Shown piece by piece: positions 25,501-33,086 of a DNA stretch of 43,042 bases. The position numbers and the translations under genes were made by a program. Source of the DNA: Corallococcus interemptor (GTDB lineage Bacteria; Myxococcota; Myxococcia; Myxococcales; Myxococcaceae); assembly GCF_003668875.1 (NCBI RefSeq), contig NZ_RAWM01000075.1, forward strand, positions 1-43,042. The letters are read 5' to 3'. Within the stretch, counting starts at the first letter, position 1. Every line of letters begins with the position of its first letter. The notes under the pieces are model-generated. The model worked only from the letters and a program-made list of their open reading frames with translations, did no database searches and was not told the origin of the DNA.

Positions 25501-26654
25501 CGTCGTACATGGTGCCGCGCCGGATCCACTGGCTGCCCGAGCTGCCGCTCACCGCCAACGGCAAGGTGGACCAGGCGAAGCTGCGCGAGCTCGCGCTGCT
25601 CGACCAGCCCGTGACGCTGGCGCCGCGCACGTCCGCCGAGCAGCTGATGGCGGAGCTGTGGTCGCAGATCCTCGGCCGCCCCATCCGCGACACGCAGGTG
25701 AGCTTCTTCGAGGTGGGCGGAGAGTCGGTGCTGGCGGTCCGGCTCGCGAACGCCATCGAGCACCGCACCGGCGTGCGCCCGGAGCTGGCGGAGCTGCTGC
25801 GCACCGCGACCATCGAGGGCATGGCGAAGGTGATGGGCGGCCAGCGCGGCGGGGCACACAGCGCACTCGTGCGCATGCAGCGCGGAGCGGAGGGCGCGCC
25901 CACCGTGGTGTGCATCCACCCCGTGGGCGGCACCGTGTACTGCTACCGCGAACTCGTCGACCTCCTGGGCAAGCGCTTCACGGTCGTCGGGCTCCAGTCA
26001 CTGGGCATCGAGCGCACGGACCTGTCGCTGCGAGACCTGGCGGCCCACTACGTCGAACAGCTGGACGGCGCGGGCATCCAGCCCGACGTGCTCTTCGGCT
26101 GGTCCCTGGGAGGCGCGGTCGTGCTGGAGGTCCAGCGCCGCCTCGAAGCGAGGGGCACGGGCCGGGTCGCCGCCGTGCTCGTCGACCCGTGGGTCCGCAA
26201 GCCCATCCCCTCCGCGCCGGAGACCAGGTCCCTGGAGGCGGCGTTCATCCGCGACGTCCTGCGAGGCGCGGGCACGCTCAGCCTGGAGCAACTGGCCGAA
26301 CGGCTGCGGACGCGCTCGTTGCCGGAGGTCGTCCAGTCGCTGGGAGGCGAAGGCCTGACGCAGCGTGCGCGCGGCTCCGAGCTCGCGGCCCTGTTCGAGC
26401 AGTTCCGCCAGAACACCTCGGCGCTGCTTGGCTACGACCCGCCCGAAGGCCCGGTCGACGCGGACGTGTGGTTCGCGGACGCGCAGCGGCCCGAGGACTT
26501 CCCGCACCTCCAGCCGTTGGACCGCTGCCGTCCGGTGCCCCGCGTCCACCGCGTGCAGGCGGACCACTACGGCATCATGGAAGGCGACGCGTTGAAGCGC
26601 ATCGCCGCGGCCTTGCGGAGCCGGTTCGAAGTCACCCAGGAGGCCGCGTCATGA
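22509..26654 (+). CDS. NRPS: TubC dock - Cy-type condensation - A(Cys-like) - T - TE
   Basis: A 1381-residue single-module NRPS. Residues about 27-84 are a TubC-type N-terminal docking domain. A cyclisation-type condensation domain spans about 97-510; its DxxxxDxxS motif is Arg225-x4-Asp230-x2-Ser233, and SPGVLIDQQVF matches the Cy-domain TPQVWLDxQ motif. The A domain (about 545-1030) has FTSGSTGEPKG, YLTGD, NGKVD (Lys1019) and an eight-residue code read from Asp729, Leu730, Phe733, Asn772, Leu799, Ser801, Leu825, Ile833 and Trp834, one change from the cysteine code DLYNLSLIW. The T domain has Ser1073 (GGES). A type I thioesterase (about 1130-1375) has GWSLGG with Ser1199. It probably adds cysteine and may cyclise it to a thiazoline, then releases the product or passes it on. 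Confidence 0.93.
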   Translation: MTSAAPTPARATGPETEPAGLVTDAAPELLTAATYDLVEELSEAGVELSVKEGRLAFKAPPGRLTDALKDRIREQKEALLALLGPDDTVRARARTLPLSELQQSYWLGEAGTQGIAGAGYWYNGFSVETLDLERLQAALSALFARHDSLRMTVGSDGRGRLLEHVGPFPLEVQDLRALPEAEVAREVERARTLVSQPQRGAEVWPLYRMCVQRTAERFHVHVAGRLLVGDATSWFLYVEELRKLLEDPARTDLPAPGRLASHVLRRFRQLVSAEYQRARQYWAARAIPPSPVLPVRSLTEPGGRIRRLIADLPEAEAAVLTTRAREFGLTLDNALMGAFALVLAEWSQSPDFSINVLHGGGRHFGLPLGHFGGIVRLALNVRRDVSFADLANAIRHQLTQDMGHASVDGVTVQRIAARQSGHPVRANVVAYSSGLALGRSDTEIGLAQLGWRPEGASIQSPGVLIDQQVFRTKDGLRFHWDIDADTLCPGVGEAMFEAFLAGVRRLSGTHDWKTPLRMEQPQAQQDSQARANATQAERTVHQLHAMLERQVREHRGTAVVTRERTLSFQELGQRASGVANALRARGAKPDVPVAVIANKGWEQVVAVLGAAMAGAPYVPLDPSWPSARMSAVLSAADAGLALCDAAGAAALEREGGRVGLRIDEVPPAPVGTSTDARLAYILFTSGSTGEPKGVAISHDAVAVTLEDIQRRFDVGPGDCVLGVSHLHFDLSVFDIFGVLGAGGRLVLPPTGSHPDPAELFPLVREHGVTLWNTVPAIMEMLVEYMEARGLQAPSLRLALLSGDWIPVTLPGRIRAVFPNARVVSLGGATEASIWSNAFEVRDVPATWSSIPYGYPLANQQLHVLHPGMGSPCPDWVEGELAIGGQGLADGYWRSPEKTAAAFVRHPETGERLYLTGDRARRWPDGNIEFLGRDDGQVKISGYRVELGDVTAALTKCESVDKAVVVAVGPREHRWLAAFVTPKGTERPELRDALSALLPSYMVPRRIHWLPELPLTANGKVDQAKLRELALLDQPVTLAPRTSAEQLMAELWSQILGRPIRDTQVSFFEVGGESVLAVRLANAIEHRTGVRPELAELLRTATIEGMAKVMGGQRGGAHSALVRMQRGAEGAPTVVCIHPVGGTVYCYRELVDLLGKRFTVVGLQSLGIERTDLSLRDLAAHYVEQLDGAGIQPDVLFGWSLGGAVVLEVQRRLEARGTGRVAAVLVDPWVRKPIPSAPETRSLEAAFIRDVLRGAGTLSLEQLAERLRTRSLPEVVQSLGGEGLTQRARGSELAALFEQFRQNTSALLGYDPPEGPVDADVWFADAQRPEDFPHLQPLDRCRPVPRVHRVQADHYGIMEGDALKRIAAALRSRFEVTQEAAS

Positions 26655-27580
26655 GGATCGGTGCATTCACGTGGCGGCTCGGCGAGCGGCGGGAGATCGA
26701 CTCGCTGCCGGAGCTTTCGGCGGACGCGCGCCGCCTCCAGCGCATGAAGAAGCACGGGCTGGCCTGCTTCATGGAAGCGACCCGGCCCCGCGAAGCGCTG
26801 ATGGTGGAAGCGCTCCAGGCCTCGGTCCGCGAGTCGGGGCTGGATCCGCAATCCATCGACACCGTCATCTACGCGACCGGCACCTTCGACGACCGCGAGG
26901 ACGCCGCGCTGATGCCCCGCGTGCTGAGGGGCTGCGGCCTCCTGAACGCGCGCCCCATCGGCGTCTTCCTGGGCTTCTGCGCGAACTTCACCTACGCCTT
27001 CGAGTCCATCGAAGGCCTGCGCGCGCTGGGCCGCTCCCGCAACGCGCTGCTGCTCTTCAGCGATGCGTACCCTGCCGGGCGCACGCGGCTCATCCGCCAG
27101 GACTCCGCCGTCGGCAGTGATGGCGTGGCGTGCTGTGTGGTGTCGGACGCGCTGGAGCGCGGCTACGACGTGGGGCCCGTGCGTCACCACTACGACGCCC
27201 AGGCGACCGAGCACCTGGAGACGGGCGACATCGTCTCGTACGTCCGCGCGTACTCGAACGGCGTGCGCACGTCCGCGGAGGCCGCGCTGTCGGCGGCGGA
27301 CCTGAGCGCGGCCCAGTGCCGGTGGCTGGTGACGGCGAACTTCAACCGCTCGGTGCTGCGCAACATCTCGGAGCTCTGCGGCATCGCGGGGGACCGCATC
27401 TACGACAGGAACATCGGCGAGCTGGGGCACTGCAGCTCGGCGGACCAGCTGATCGCCCTGGGGCAGCTCCTGGAGTCGGACCTCCCCGCCGGAACGCCAG
27501 TGCTGGTGACGGGCCCCGCGGACACCGTCTGGGGCGCGGCCGCGATGCGCCTGGTCCGGCCCGCGAAGGAGGCCCGGTGA
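26651..27580 (+). CDS. KASIII-like (thiolase-fold) enzyme with relocated active-site His
   Basis: A 309-residue thiolase-fold protein resembling 3-oxoacyl-ACP synthase III; start overlaps the NRPS stop (ATGA). The nucleophile is probably Cys110 in LGFCANFTYAFE. The HQAN His position holds Ala (WLVTANFNR), and the Asn of YGNTS is replaced by His260 (GELGHCSSADQL). This is not the ordinary Cys-His-Asn triad. Such proteins can act as acyltransferases making esters, amides or thioesters rather than as C-C condensing enzymes. A homologue with the same change is encoded at 30561. Substrates are probably bound to the cluster carrier proteins. Confidence 0.85.
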   Translation: MRIGAFTWRLGERREIDSLPELSADARRLQRMKKHGLACFMEATRPREALMVEALQASVRESGLDPQSIDTVIYATGTFDDREDAALMPRVLRGCGLLNARPIGVFLGFCANFTYAFESIEGLRALGRSRNALLLFSDAYPAGRTRLIRQDSAVGSDGVACCVVSDALERGYDVGPVRHHYDAQATEHLETGDIVSYVRAYSNGVRTSAEAALSAADLSAAQCRWLVTANFNRSVLRNISELCGIAGDRIYDRNIGELGHCSSADQLIALGQLLESDLPAGTPVLVTGPADTVWGAAAMRLVRPAKEAR

Positions 27581-27582
27581 CC

Positions 27583-29133
27583 ATGCTGCTCTCCGACTTC
27601 CTCCTCCATCACGGCAGGACGGCGCCCGAGCGCGACGCCATCGTGCATGACGGCGTGACCTGGAATCACGCCCGCCTGGCCACCGAGGTCGCCCGCTACC
27701 GGACCGTGCTCGCGGAGCTGGGCCTGGGGCGCGGCGACCGCGTCGTGGCGCGCATGGAGGCCGAACCCGACGCCATCGCGCTGCTCATCGCCACCATGGC
27801 GCTGGGCGCCGCGTACGTGCCCGTGGCGCCGGAGCTGCCCCCCGCGCGCTTCGAGGCCATCCTCGCCCGGCTGGAGCCCGCGGCCGTCGTCGTCTCCAGC
27901 GACCTGCGCACCGCACCGGGCGTCCCCGAGGGCACGCAGGTGGGCCCGCTGGTGGTGGCCCGCACAGCGCACCCCGTGACGGGCGACAGGTCCACTCCCG
28001 TCCCGGAGGACGCGGCCTACATCATCATGACGTCCGGCTCCACGGGGCAGCCCAAGGGCATCGTGATGAGCCACGGCGCCGCGGTGAACACGCTGCGTGG
28101 CTTCAGCGAGCTGGGCGTCCCGTCCACCGCGCGCATCGGCACCATCTCCCCGCTGCACTTCGACTTCGCGATGTTCGACGTGGGGATGTCGCTCGGCAAC
28201 GGGGCCACGCTGGTCCAGGTGCCGCGCATGCTGGCCTACCAGCCTCGCAGCCTCGTCGAGTACCTGCACGAGCACCGGGTGACCCAGATGCACTCCGTGC
28301 CGTCCGTGTGGCGCCCGCTCCTCACGGAAGGGGACGCGTCGCTGCTCGGGGGCCTGAGCCACCTGGACACCATCCTCTACGCCGCGGAGAGCTTCCCGGC
28401 GAAGGACGTCCACACGCTCCAGGGCTGGCGGCCGGACCTGCGCATCGTCCAGTGCTTCGGCCACTCGGAGTCCATCGGCTGCTGCTTCAAGACGTTCGCC
28501 AGTCCGGCGGCGACGTTCCGGGGCCGACTCTCCCTGGGCGTCGCGCTGCGCGGCACGGAGCTGTTCGCGCTGGACGAGTCCGGCCGTGAAATCGGAGTGG
28601 GGGAGGAGGGCGAGCTGTACGTGCGCGGCCCGCACCTCTTCAACGGCTACTGGCGAGACGAAGCGCAGACCCGGCAGCGGCTGGTGCCGGACCCGCGCGG
28701 CGGAGAGGGCGTCGTCTTCCGCTCCGGCGACGTGGTGACGCGCGACGAACAGGGCGAGTTCTATTTCATCGGCCGGCTGGACCATCAGGTGAAGGTCGGC
28801 GGAAACCGCGTCGAGCTCCCCGAGATTGAACACGTCGTGGAGGGCGACCCCGAGGTCGCGGCGGCGGTGGCCGTCGTCCCGGCGGACGAGGCGCGGGCCA
28901 CCCTCACGTGCTTCGTCGTCTCACGCGGCACCACGCCGTGGAACGAGCTGACGGTCCGCCTGCGCTCGCGCATGTCCGCCGCGCTGCCCCGCTACATGGT
29001 CCCGCGTCAGCTGCGGCGGCTCGATGCCTTCCCGGTCCTGTCCAACGGCAAGGTGGACCGGCTGCGGCTCGCGCAGATGGCCGCCGAACCGGAGGCTCCG
29101 GTGCGCCGCAACCCATCCCTGGAGGTCCCATGA
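27583..29133 (+). CDS. Stand-alone adenylating enzyme (NRPS A-type)
   Basis: A 516-residue ANL enzyme of the amino-acid-adenylation type: IMTSGSTGQPKG (A3), GHSESIGC (A5 region), RSGDVV (A7), NRVEL (A8) and SNGKVDRLR with the catalytic lysine (A10). It ends right at the DltC-like carrier gene (ATGA overlap), which is its likely partner. The specificity residues I align (Asp, Phe, Phe, His, Leu, Ala, Cys, Gly, Cys) match no code I know. It shares MHSVPSVW with the ligase at 31489, so the two are related. ATG 27583 lies 10 bases after AAGGAGG; GTG 27577 is possible. Confidence 0.88.
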   Translation: MLLSDFLLHHGRTAPERDAIVHDGVTWNHARLATEVARYRTVLAELGLGRGDRVVARMEAEPDAIALLIATMALGAAYVPVAPELPPARFEAILARLEPAAVVVSSDLRTAPGVPEGTQVGPLVVARTAHPVTGDRSTPVPEDAAYIIMTSGSTGQPKGIVMSHGAAVNTLRGFSELGVPSTARIGTISPLHFDFAMFDVGMSLGNGATLVQVPRMLAYQPRSLVEYLHEHRVTQMHSVPSVWRPLLTEGDASLLGGLSHLDTILYAAESFPAKDVHTLQGWRPDLRIVQCFGHSESIGCCFKTFASPAATFRGRLSLGVALRGTELFALDESGREIGVGEEGELYVRGPHLFNGYWRDEAQTRQRLVPDPRGGEGVVFRSGDVVTRDEQGEFYFIGRLDHQVKVGGNRVELPEIEHVVEGDPEVAAAVAVVPADEARATLTCFVVSRGTTPWNELTVRLRSRMSAALPRYMVPRQLRRLDAFPVLSNGKVDRLRLAQMAAEPEAPVRRNPSLEVP

Positions 29134-29396
29134 CACGAGAAGAGTTTCAGTCGAACATCATCCAGTACCTCGCGACCCAGGCGTCCCTCCCCGAGGGCTG
29201 GACCTGCGGCCCGAAGGACAACCTCTTCGACCTGGGCGTGCTGGAGTCGTTCGACCTGCCGCGCCTGGTCGCGCACATCGAGCGGATGCTGGACAGCCGC
29301 GCGGACCTGAAGTCCCGCCGCAGCGAGGTCTTCTTCACGCTCGACTCCATGTACGACGCCTTCGTCGGCTCCAAGGAGGGCGCGTGCGCTCCCTAG
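29130..29396 (+). CDS. DltC-like carrier protein
   Basis: An 88-residue carrier protein resembling D-alanyl carrier proteins: the phosphopantetheine site is LFDLGVLESFDLPRL with Ser40, matching the DltC pattern LGxLDSF. It lies between its probable loading enzyme (27583) and a P450 whose start falls inside its 3' end. An arrangement of A enzyme, carrier and P450 often serves to load and hydroxylate or oxidise an amino acid on the carrier. Confidence 0.88.
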   Translation: MTREEFQSNIIQYLATQASLPEGWTCGPKDNLFDLGVLESFDLPRLVAHIERMLDSRADLKSRRSEVFFTLDSMYDAFVGSKEGACAP

Positions 29397-30538
29397 AGTT
29401 CATGTCCACGGACTACCTGGAGAATCCGTGGCCGCTCTACGCGCATTTCCGGCGCGAGCAACCCATCTGGTGGTCGGACGAGATCCGCATGCACTGCGTG
29501 TTCCGTTACGAGCACGTGCAGGCCATCCTCAAGGATCCGCGCTTCACCGTGGAGTTCCCCTTCCGCATCACGGAAGAGCTCTTCGGCCGCACGCTCATCG
29601 ACATGGAGGGGCCGGAGCACCTTCGCCTGCGCCGCAAGGTCGCCCCGCTGGTGGGCAACGCCAACCTCGCCATCTTCGCGCGCGAGGTCTCCGAGCCCCG
29701 CATCACCGCGCTGGTCCGCGCCGCCGCGGAGCAGCCGCCCATGGAGTTCATGCGCGCCGTCGCGGAGCGCGTGCCCACGCTGATGATCTCCGAGTTCCTC
29801 GGCTTCCCCCTGGAGGACGAGCGCTGGCTCTTCGAGCGCATGATGGTCCTGATGGACCACCTGGACGGGAAGCGGGGCAACCGTCAGGAGGTCTCCGACG
29901 TTCACCACGAGGTGAGCGCGTGGCTGGACGGCATCATCGCGCGCCTGTTGGAGGAGGGCCCGGGCACGCGCGGTTTCAAGCGCCTCATCGACGGCATCCG
30001 CGATGAGACCCCGGAGACCATCAAGATCCTCTACTGGACCTTCCTCGCCGGAGGCATCGAGACCTCCATGTGCCTCCTGGGGAACGCGGCCACGGTGCTC
30101 GCGCGCAACCCGTCCTGGTTCGAGCAGCTGGCCACGGTGCCTGGCATGGCGCGCGCCATCCTGGATGAAGTCCTCCGGTTCGAGCCCGTGCAGGCGTCCA
30201 CCGTGCGGTTCGCGGCGGAGACCCTGGAGCTGGGCGGCGTCACCATCAAGCGCGGCCAGGCGGTGAACCTGCTGCTGGCGAGCGCCGCGAGGGACGAGGC
30301 CACGTTCGCGTCACCGGACGTGTTCGACCCCACGCGGACGCTGTCCAACTCCCTGTCGTTCGCGGTGGGACCGCACGCGTGCGTCGGGAAGACCTTCACG
30401 ATGATGAACGCGGAGATCACCCTGCGCACGCTCTGGAACACGTGGCAGGGCGTTCAGCTGGCGGAGGACGCCCCCGCGGTCATCCGGGGCGCGTCGTTCC
30501 GCAAGCCCCACGCACTCTTTCTCAAAGCGAAGCACTGA
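29384..30538 (+). CDS. Cytochrome P450
   Basis: A 384-residue bacterial P450. It has the I-helix motif FLAGGIETS (AGxET in place of AGxDT), the ExxR motif EVLR and the haem-binding FAVGPHACVGK with Cys333. The start is taken as GTG 29384, 4 bases after AAGGAGG and overlapping the carrier gene by 13 bases; ATG 29402 is too far from any ribosome site. The context points to oxidation of a substrate bound to the DltC-like carrier. No ferredoxin gene is nearby, so redox partners come from elsewhere. No transmembrane anchor. Confidence 0.92.
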   Translation: MRSLEFMSTDYLENPWPLYAHFRREQPIWWSDEIRMHCVFRYEHVQAILKDPRFTVEFPFRITEELFGRTLIDMEGPEHLRLRRKVAPLVGNANLAIFAREVSEPRITALVRAAAEQPPMEFMRAVAERVPTLMISEFLGFPLEDERWLFERMMVLMDHLDGKRGNRQEVSDVHHEVSAWLDGIIARLLEEGPGTRGFKRLIDGIRDETPETIKILYWTFLAGGIETSMCLLGNAATVLARNPSWFEQLATVPGMARAILDEVLRFEPVQASTVRFAAETLELGGVTIKRGQAVNLLLASAARDEATFASPDVFDPTRTLSNSLSFAVGPHACVGKTFTMMNAEITLRTLWNTWQGVQLAEDAPAVIRGASFRKPHALFLKAKH

Positions 30539-30560
30539 CCCATCGCTCAAGGAATCCCCC

Positions 30561-31472
30561 ATGATTTTCGTCAACGGCATCCGTTACGTCCTCGGTGAGT
30601 CCCGGCCCATCAGCAGCGTCCCCGAGCTGGGAGGCGACGAGGCCGCCATCAAGTTCCTCGCGGACCGGGGCTTCAAGAACTACCGCCACTCCACGGTGGA
30701 GGCGTGGGAGCTGGGCGTGGAGGCCGCGCGCCAGGCCATGCAGGCCGCGGAGGTCAACGTCGCGGACATCGACCAGGTCATCTACGCGTCGGTGAGCTCC
30801 CGCAGTCCCGCGCACGGCGACCTGTCCATCGGCCTGTTCGCCCACCGCATGGAGATGCTGACCACGCCCATCACCGGCGTGTGCTTCGGCGAATGTACGA
30901 ACGCCATGCTCGGCATCGAGCACGCGGCCATGCTGCTGGAGACGGGGAGGGCGCGCACCGTCCTGCTGGTGTCCACGGACGTCGCATGTAGCAAGGAACA
31001 GCGCGTCACCACAGGGCAGACCATCTGTTCCGATGGCGCCGCCGCGTGTGTCATCACCCGCGAGCCGCGCGGCTCGGCGGTGCCGTCGTTCGAGCTGCTC
31101 GGCTTCGCGAAGGCCTTCCACCACCTGTCGCGCGCCGGCATGTCCAACCCCGCGAAGAGCTTCCGCGACATCTGCGGCGCCGCCATGAAGTGCAAGAAGA
31201 CGGTGCTGTCGAAGATCGACAAGCCGCTGGCGAAGTGGATCCCCAACACGGCGAACTCGGAGGTGGCCGGCGCGCTCGCCAGCGTGCTGGGCATCCCCGC
31301 GAGCATGTTCTACCTGGACAACCTCCCCGAGTACGCGCACGTCTTCTCCACGGACCAGCTCATCAACCTGGTGGACTGGGCGACGCGCTCGAAGGCGCCC
31401 TCCGGCTCCGTCGTGGCGGGGCTCGCCACGGGAACCTCGGGCAGCTCCGTCGCCGCCTGGCGCGTGGTCTGA
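30561..31472 (+). CDS. KASIII-like (thiolase-fold) enzyme, second copy
   Basis: A 303-residue relative of the enzyme at 26651. Cys112 (FGECTNAMLG) is the likely nucleophile. The HQAN motif is changed to PNTAN, losing the His, and the GN position of YGNTS holds His260 (EYAHVFSTDQL). The two paralogues thus share the same relocated His at residue 260. AAGGAA precedes the ATG by about 9 bases. Probable role: acyl transfer between carrier-bound units. The pair flanks the adenylation/carrier/P450 set, suggesting one enzyme per coupling step. Confidence 0.83.
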   Translation: MIFVNGIRYVLGESRPISSVPELGGDEAAIKFLADRGFKNYRHSTVEAWELGVEAARQAMQAAEVNVADIDQVIYASVSSRSPAHGDLSIGLFAHRMEMLTTPITGVCFGECTNAMLGIEHAAMLLETGRARTVLLVSTDVACSKEQRVTTGQTICSDGAAACVITREPRGSAVPSFELLGFAKAFHHLSRAGMSNPAKSFRDICGAAMKCKKTVLSKIDKPLAKWIPNTANSEVAGALASVLGIPASMFYLDNLPEYAHVFSTDQLINLVDWATRSKAPSGSVVAGLATGTSGSSVAAWRVV

Positions 31473-31488
31473 CGCCCGCTGACTGCCG

Positions 31489-33069
31489 GTGAGCCCGTCC
31501 ATGCAACGTCCGAACGCCCCGTCCGTCCGGCCCCTGGCCGAGACCTTCGCGCACATCGCCATGACACGCGGAGAGCACCCCGCGGTCGTGGGGCCGCGCG
31601 AAGCGTTGTCATATGCCGCGCTCCAGCGGAGCGTGGCGTCACTGTCCGGAGGGCTGGTGAGCCGGGGCCTGGAGGGGGCGGTCATCGCCATGCTCCTGCC
31701 TGGCGACCTGGCCTACGTGGCCACCATGCTGGCCATCACGGACCGGCGAGGCGTCTTCGCCCCCATGGACGCGGCCTGGCCGGAAGCCCGGCTGCGCTCC
31801 GCGCTGGAGCTGACGCGGCCAGCGGCCCTGGTCGTCACGCCGGAGCAGGTGGAGCGCGTCAGCGCGTTCGTGGAGTGCGAGCTGCTGGTGGTGGAGGGCC
31901 GCACGGCGGACGGCCTCTGCTTGCGCACGGTGAAGTCCGCGGCGGCGCGGCCCACGCCGCACAACGACCTCACGAAGCCCTGGACGGAGGACTCGCTGTA
32001 CCTCGTCTACACGTCGGGCTCCACGGGCACGCCGAACGCCGTCGAGGGCTCGCACCTGTCGCTCGCGGTCTTCATCGAGTGGCAGGCGCGCACCTTCGAG
32101 GTCGGCCCGGAGTGCCGCGTCTCGCAGCTCGCGCCCACCACCTTCGACGTGAGCCTGCGGGACTTCTTCCTGCCGCTGTGCACGGGCGGCACGCTCTACA
32201 TCCCGGCCGCGGGCACCCGCTACCATCCCATCCTCTTCCCGCGCTGGGTGGCCGAGCACCGCATCAACCTGATGCACTCGGTGCCCTCGGTGTTCAAGCT
32301 GGCATCGGAGGTCAGCTGGACGAACGCGAAGCTGAAGGGCTCGTTCGACTCGCTCCGCAAGCTGTTCCTGTCCGGTGAACGCCTCTACGTGGAGGACGCC
32401 CGCCACCTCCAGGCGAACCTGTCCCCGGACGCGCAGCTCATCAACTTCTACGGGCCCAGCGAGTGCACGCTCATCAAGACGTGCTTCGTCGTGCCCCGCG
32501 ACCTCCGTAGCCTGGAGGGCGACGTCGTGCCGCTGGGCCGGCCCATCGAAGGCTGCGAGGTCCAGCTCGAAGGCGGCCCCGACGAGCGCTCGGGAGAGCT
32601 GGTCCTGGAGTCGGAGTTCCTGGCCAAGGGCTACTACCGGAACCCGGAGCTGACGGAGGCGAAGTTCTCCAGCCGGGCCCGGCCGGACGCACCCCGGCTG
32701 CGCGCGTACCGCACCGGAGACCTGGGCACCCGGGACGACCAGGGCCTGCTCCACTTCGTTGGCCGCAAGGACCATCAGATCAAGGTCAACGGCAACCGCG
32801 TGGAGCTGGGCGAGGTCGAGCACTGCCTCCGCAGGATGCCCGGCGTCAGCAACGCGGTGGTCGTCGCCAGCGACGCGCGCCAGGGAGCGGATCCCACGCT
32901 GTCCTGCGTCTACGCGGGGGAGGGCGACCTCACCGAGGACCAGGTCCGCGCGCACCTGCTGCAACACCTTCCCAAGTACATGGTCCCCACGAATGTCCGG
33001 CGGCTGGGCGAACTGCCGCTGCTGACAAACGGCAAGGTGGACCGGAAGCAGATCGCCTCACTCTTCTAG
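31489..33069 (+). CDS. Stand-alone adenylating enzyme with altered P-loop
   Basis: A 526-residue (from GTG 31489) or 522-residue (from ATG 31501) ANL enzyme. Motifs: YTSGSTGTPNAVEGSH, where the usual P-loop Lys is Asn; FYGPSEC (A5); YRTGDLG (A7); NRVELGEVE (A8); and TNGKVDRKQ with the catalytic lysine (A10). Specificity residues read Asp, Val, Arg, His, Phe, Ser, Phe, Leu, Ile and match no code I know. It is followed after 17 bases by a carrier-condensation didomain, its probable partner. The Lys to Asn change may lower the rate but the C-terminal lysine is retained, so the enzyme is likely active. Confidence 0.87.
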   Translation: MSPSMQRPNAPSVRPLAETFAHIAMTRGEHPAVVGPREALSYAALQRSVASLSGGLVSRGLEGAVIAMLLPGDLAYVATMLAITDRRGVFAPMDAAWPEARLRSALELTRPAALVVTPEQVERVSAFVECELLVVEGRTADGLCLRTVKSAAARPTPHNDLTKPWTEDSLYLVYTSGSTGTPNAVEGSHLSLAVFIEWQARTFEVGPECRVSQLAPTTFDVSLRDFFLPLCTGGTLYIPAAGTRYHPILFPRWVAEHRINLMHSVPSVFKLASEVSWTNAKLKGSFDSLRKLFLSGERLYVEDARHLQANLSPDAQLINFYGPSECTLIKTCFVVPRDLRSLEGDVVPLGRPIEGCEVQLEGGPDERSGELVLESEFLAKGYYRNPELTEAKFSSRARPDAPRLRAYRTGDLGTRDDQGLLHFVGRKDHQIKVNGNRVELGEVEHCLRRMPGVSNAVVVASDARQGADPTLSCVYAGEGDLTEDQVRAHLLQHLPKYMVPTNVRRLGELPLLTNGKVDRKQIASLF

Positions 33070-33086
33070 TTCTCACGGAGCACGCC

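Noticed and set aside
31639-32967. 442-codon minus-strand open frame opposite the adenylating enzyme
   Set aside because: Shadow of the plus-strand gene with no domain and unlikely composition.
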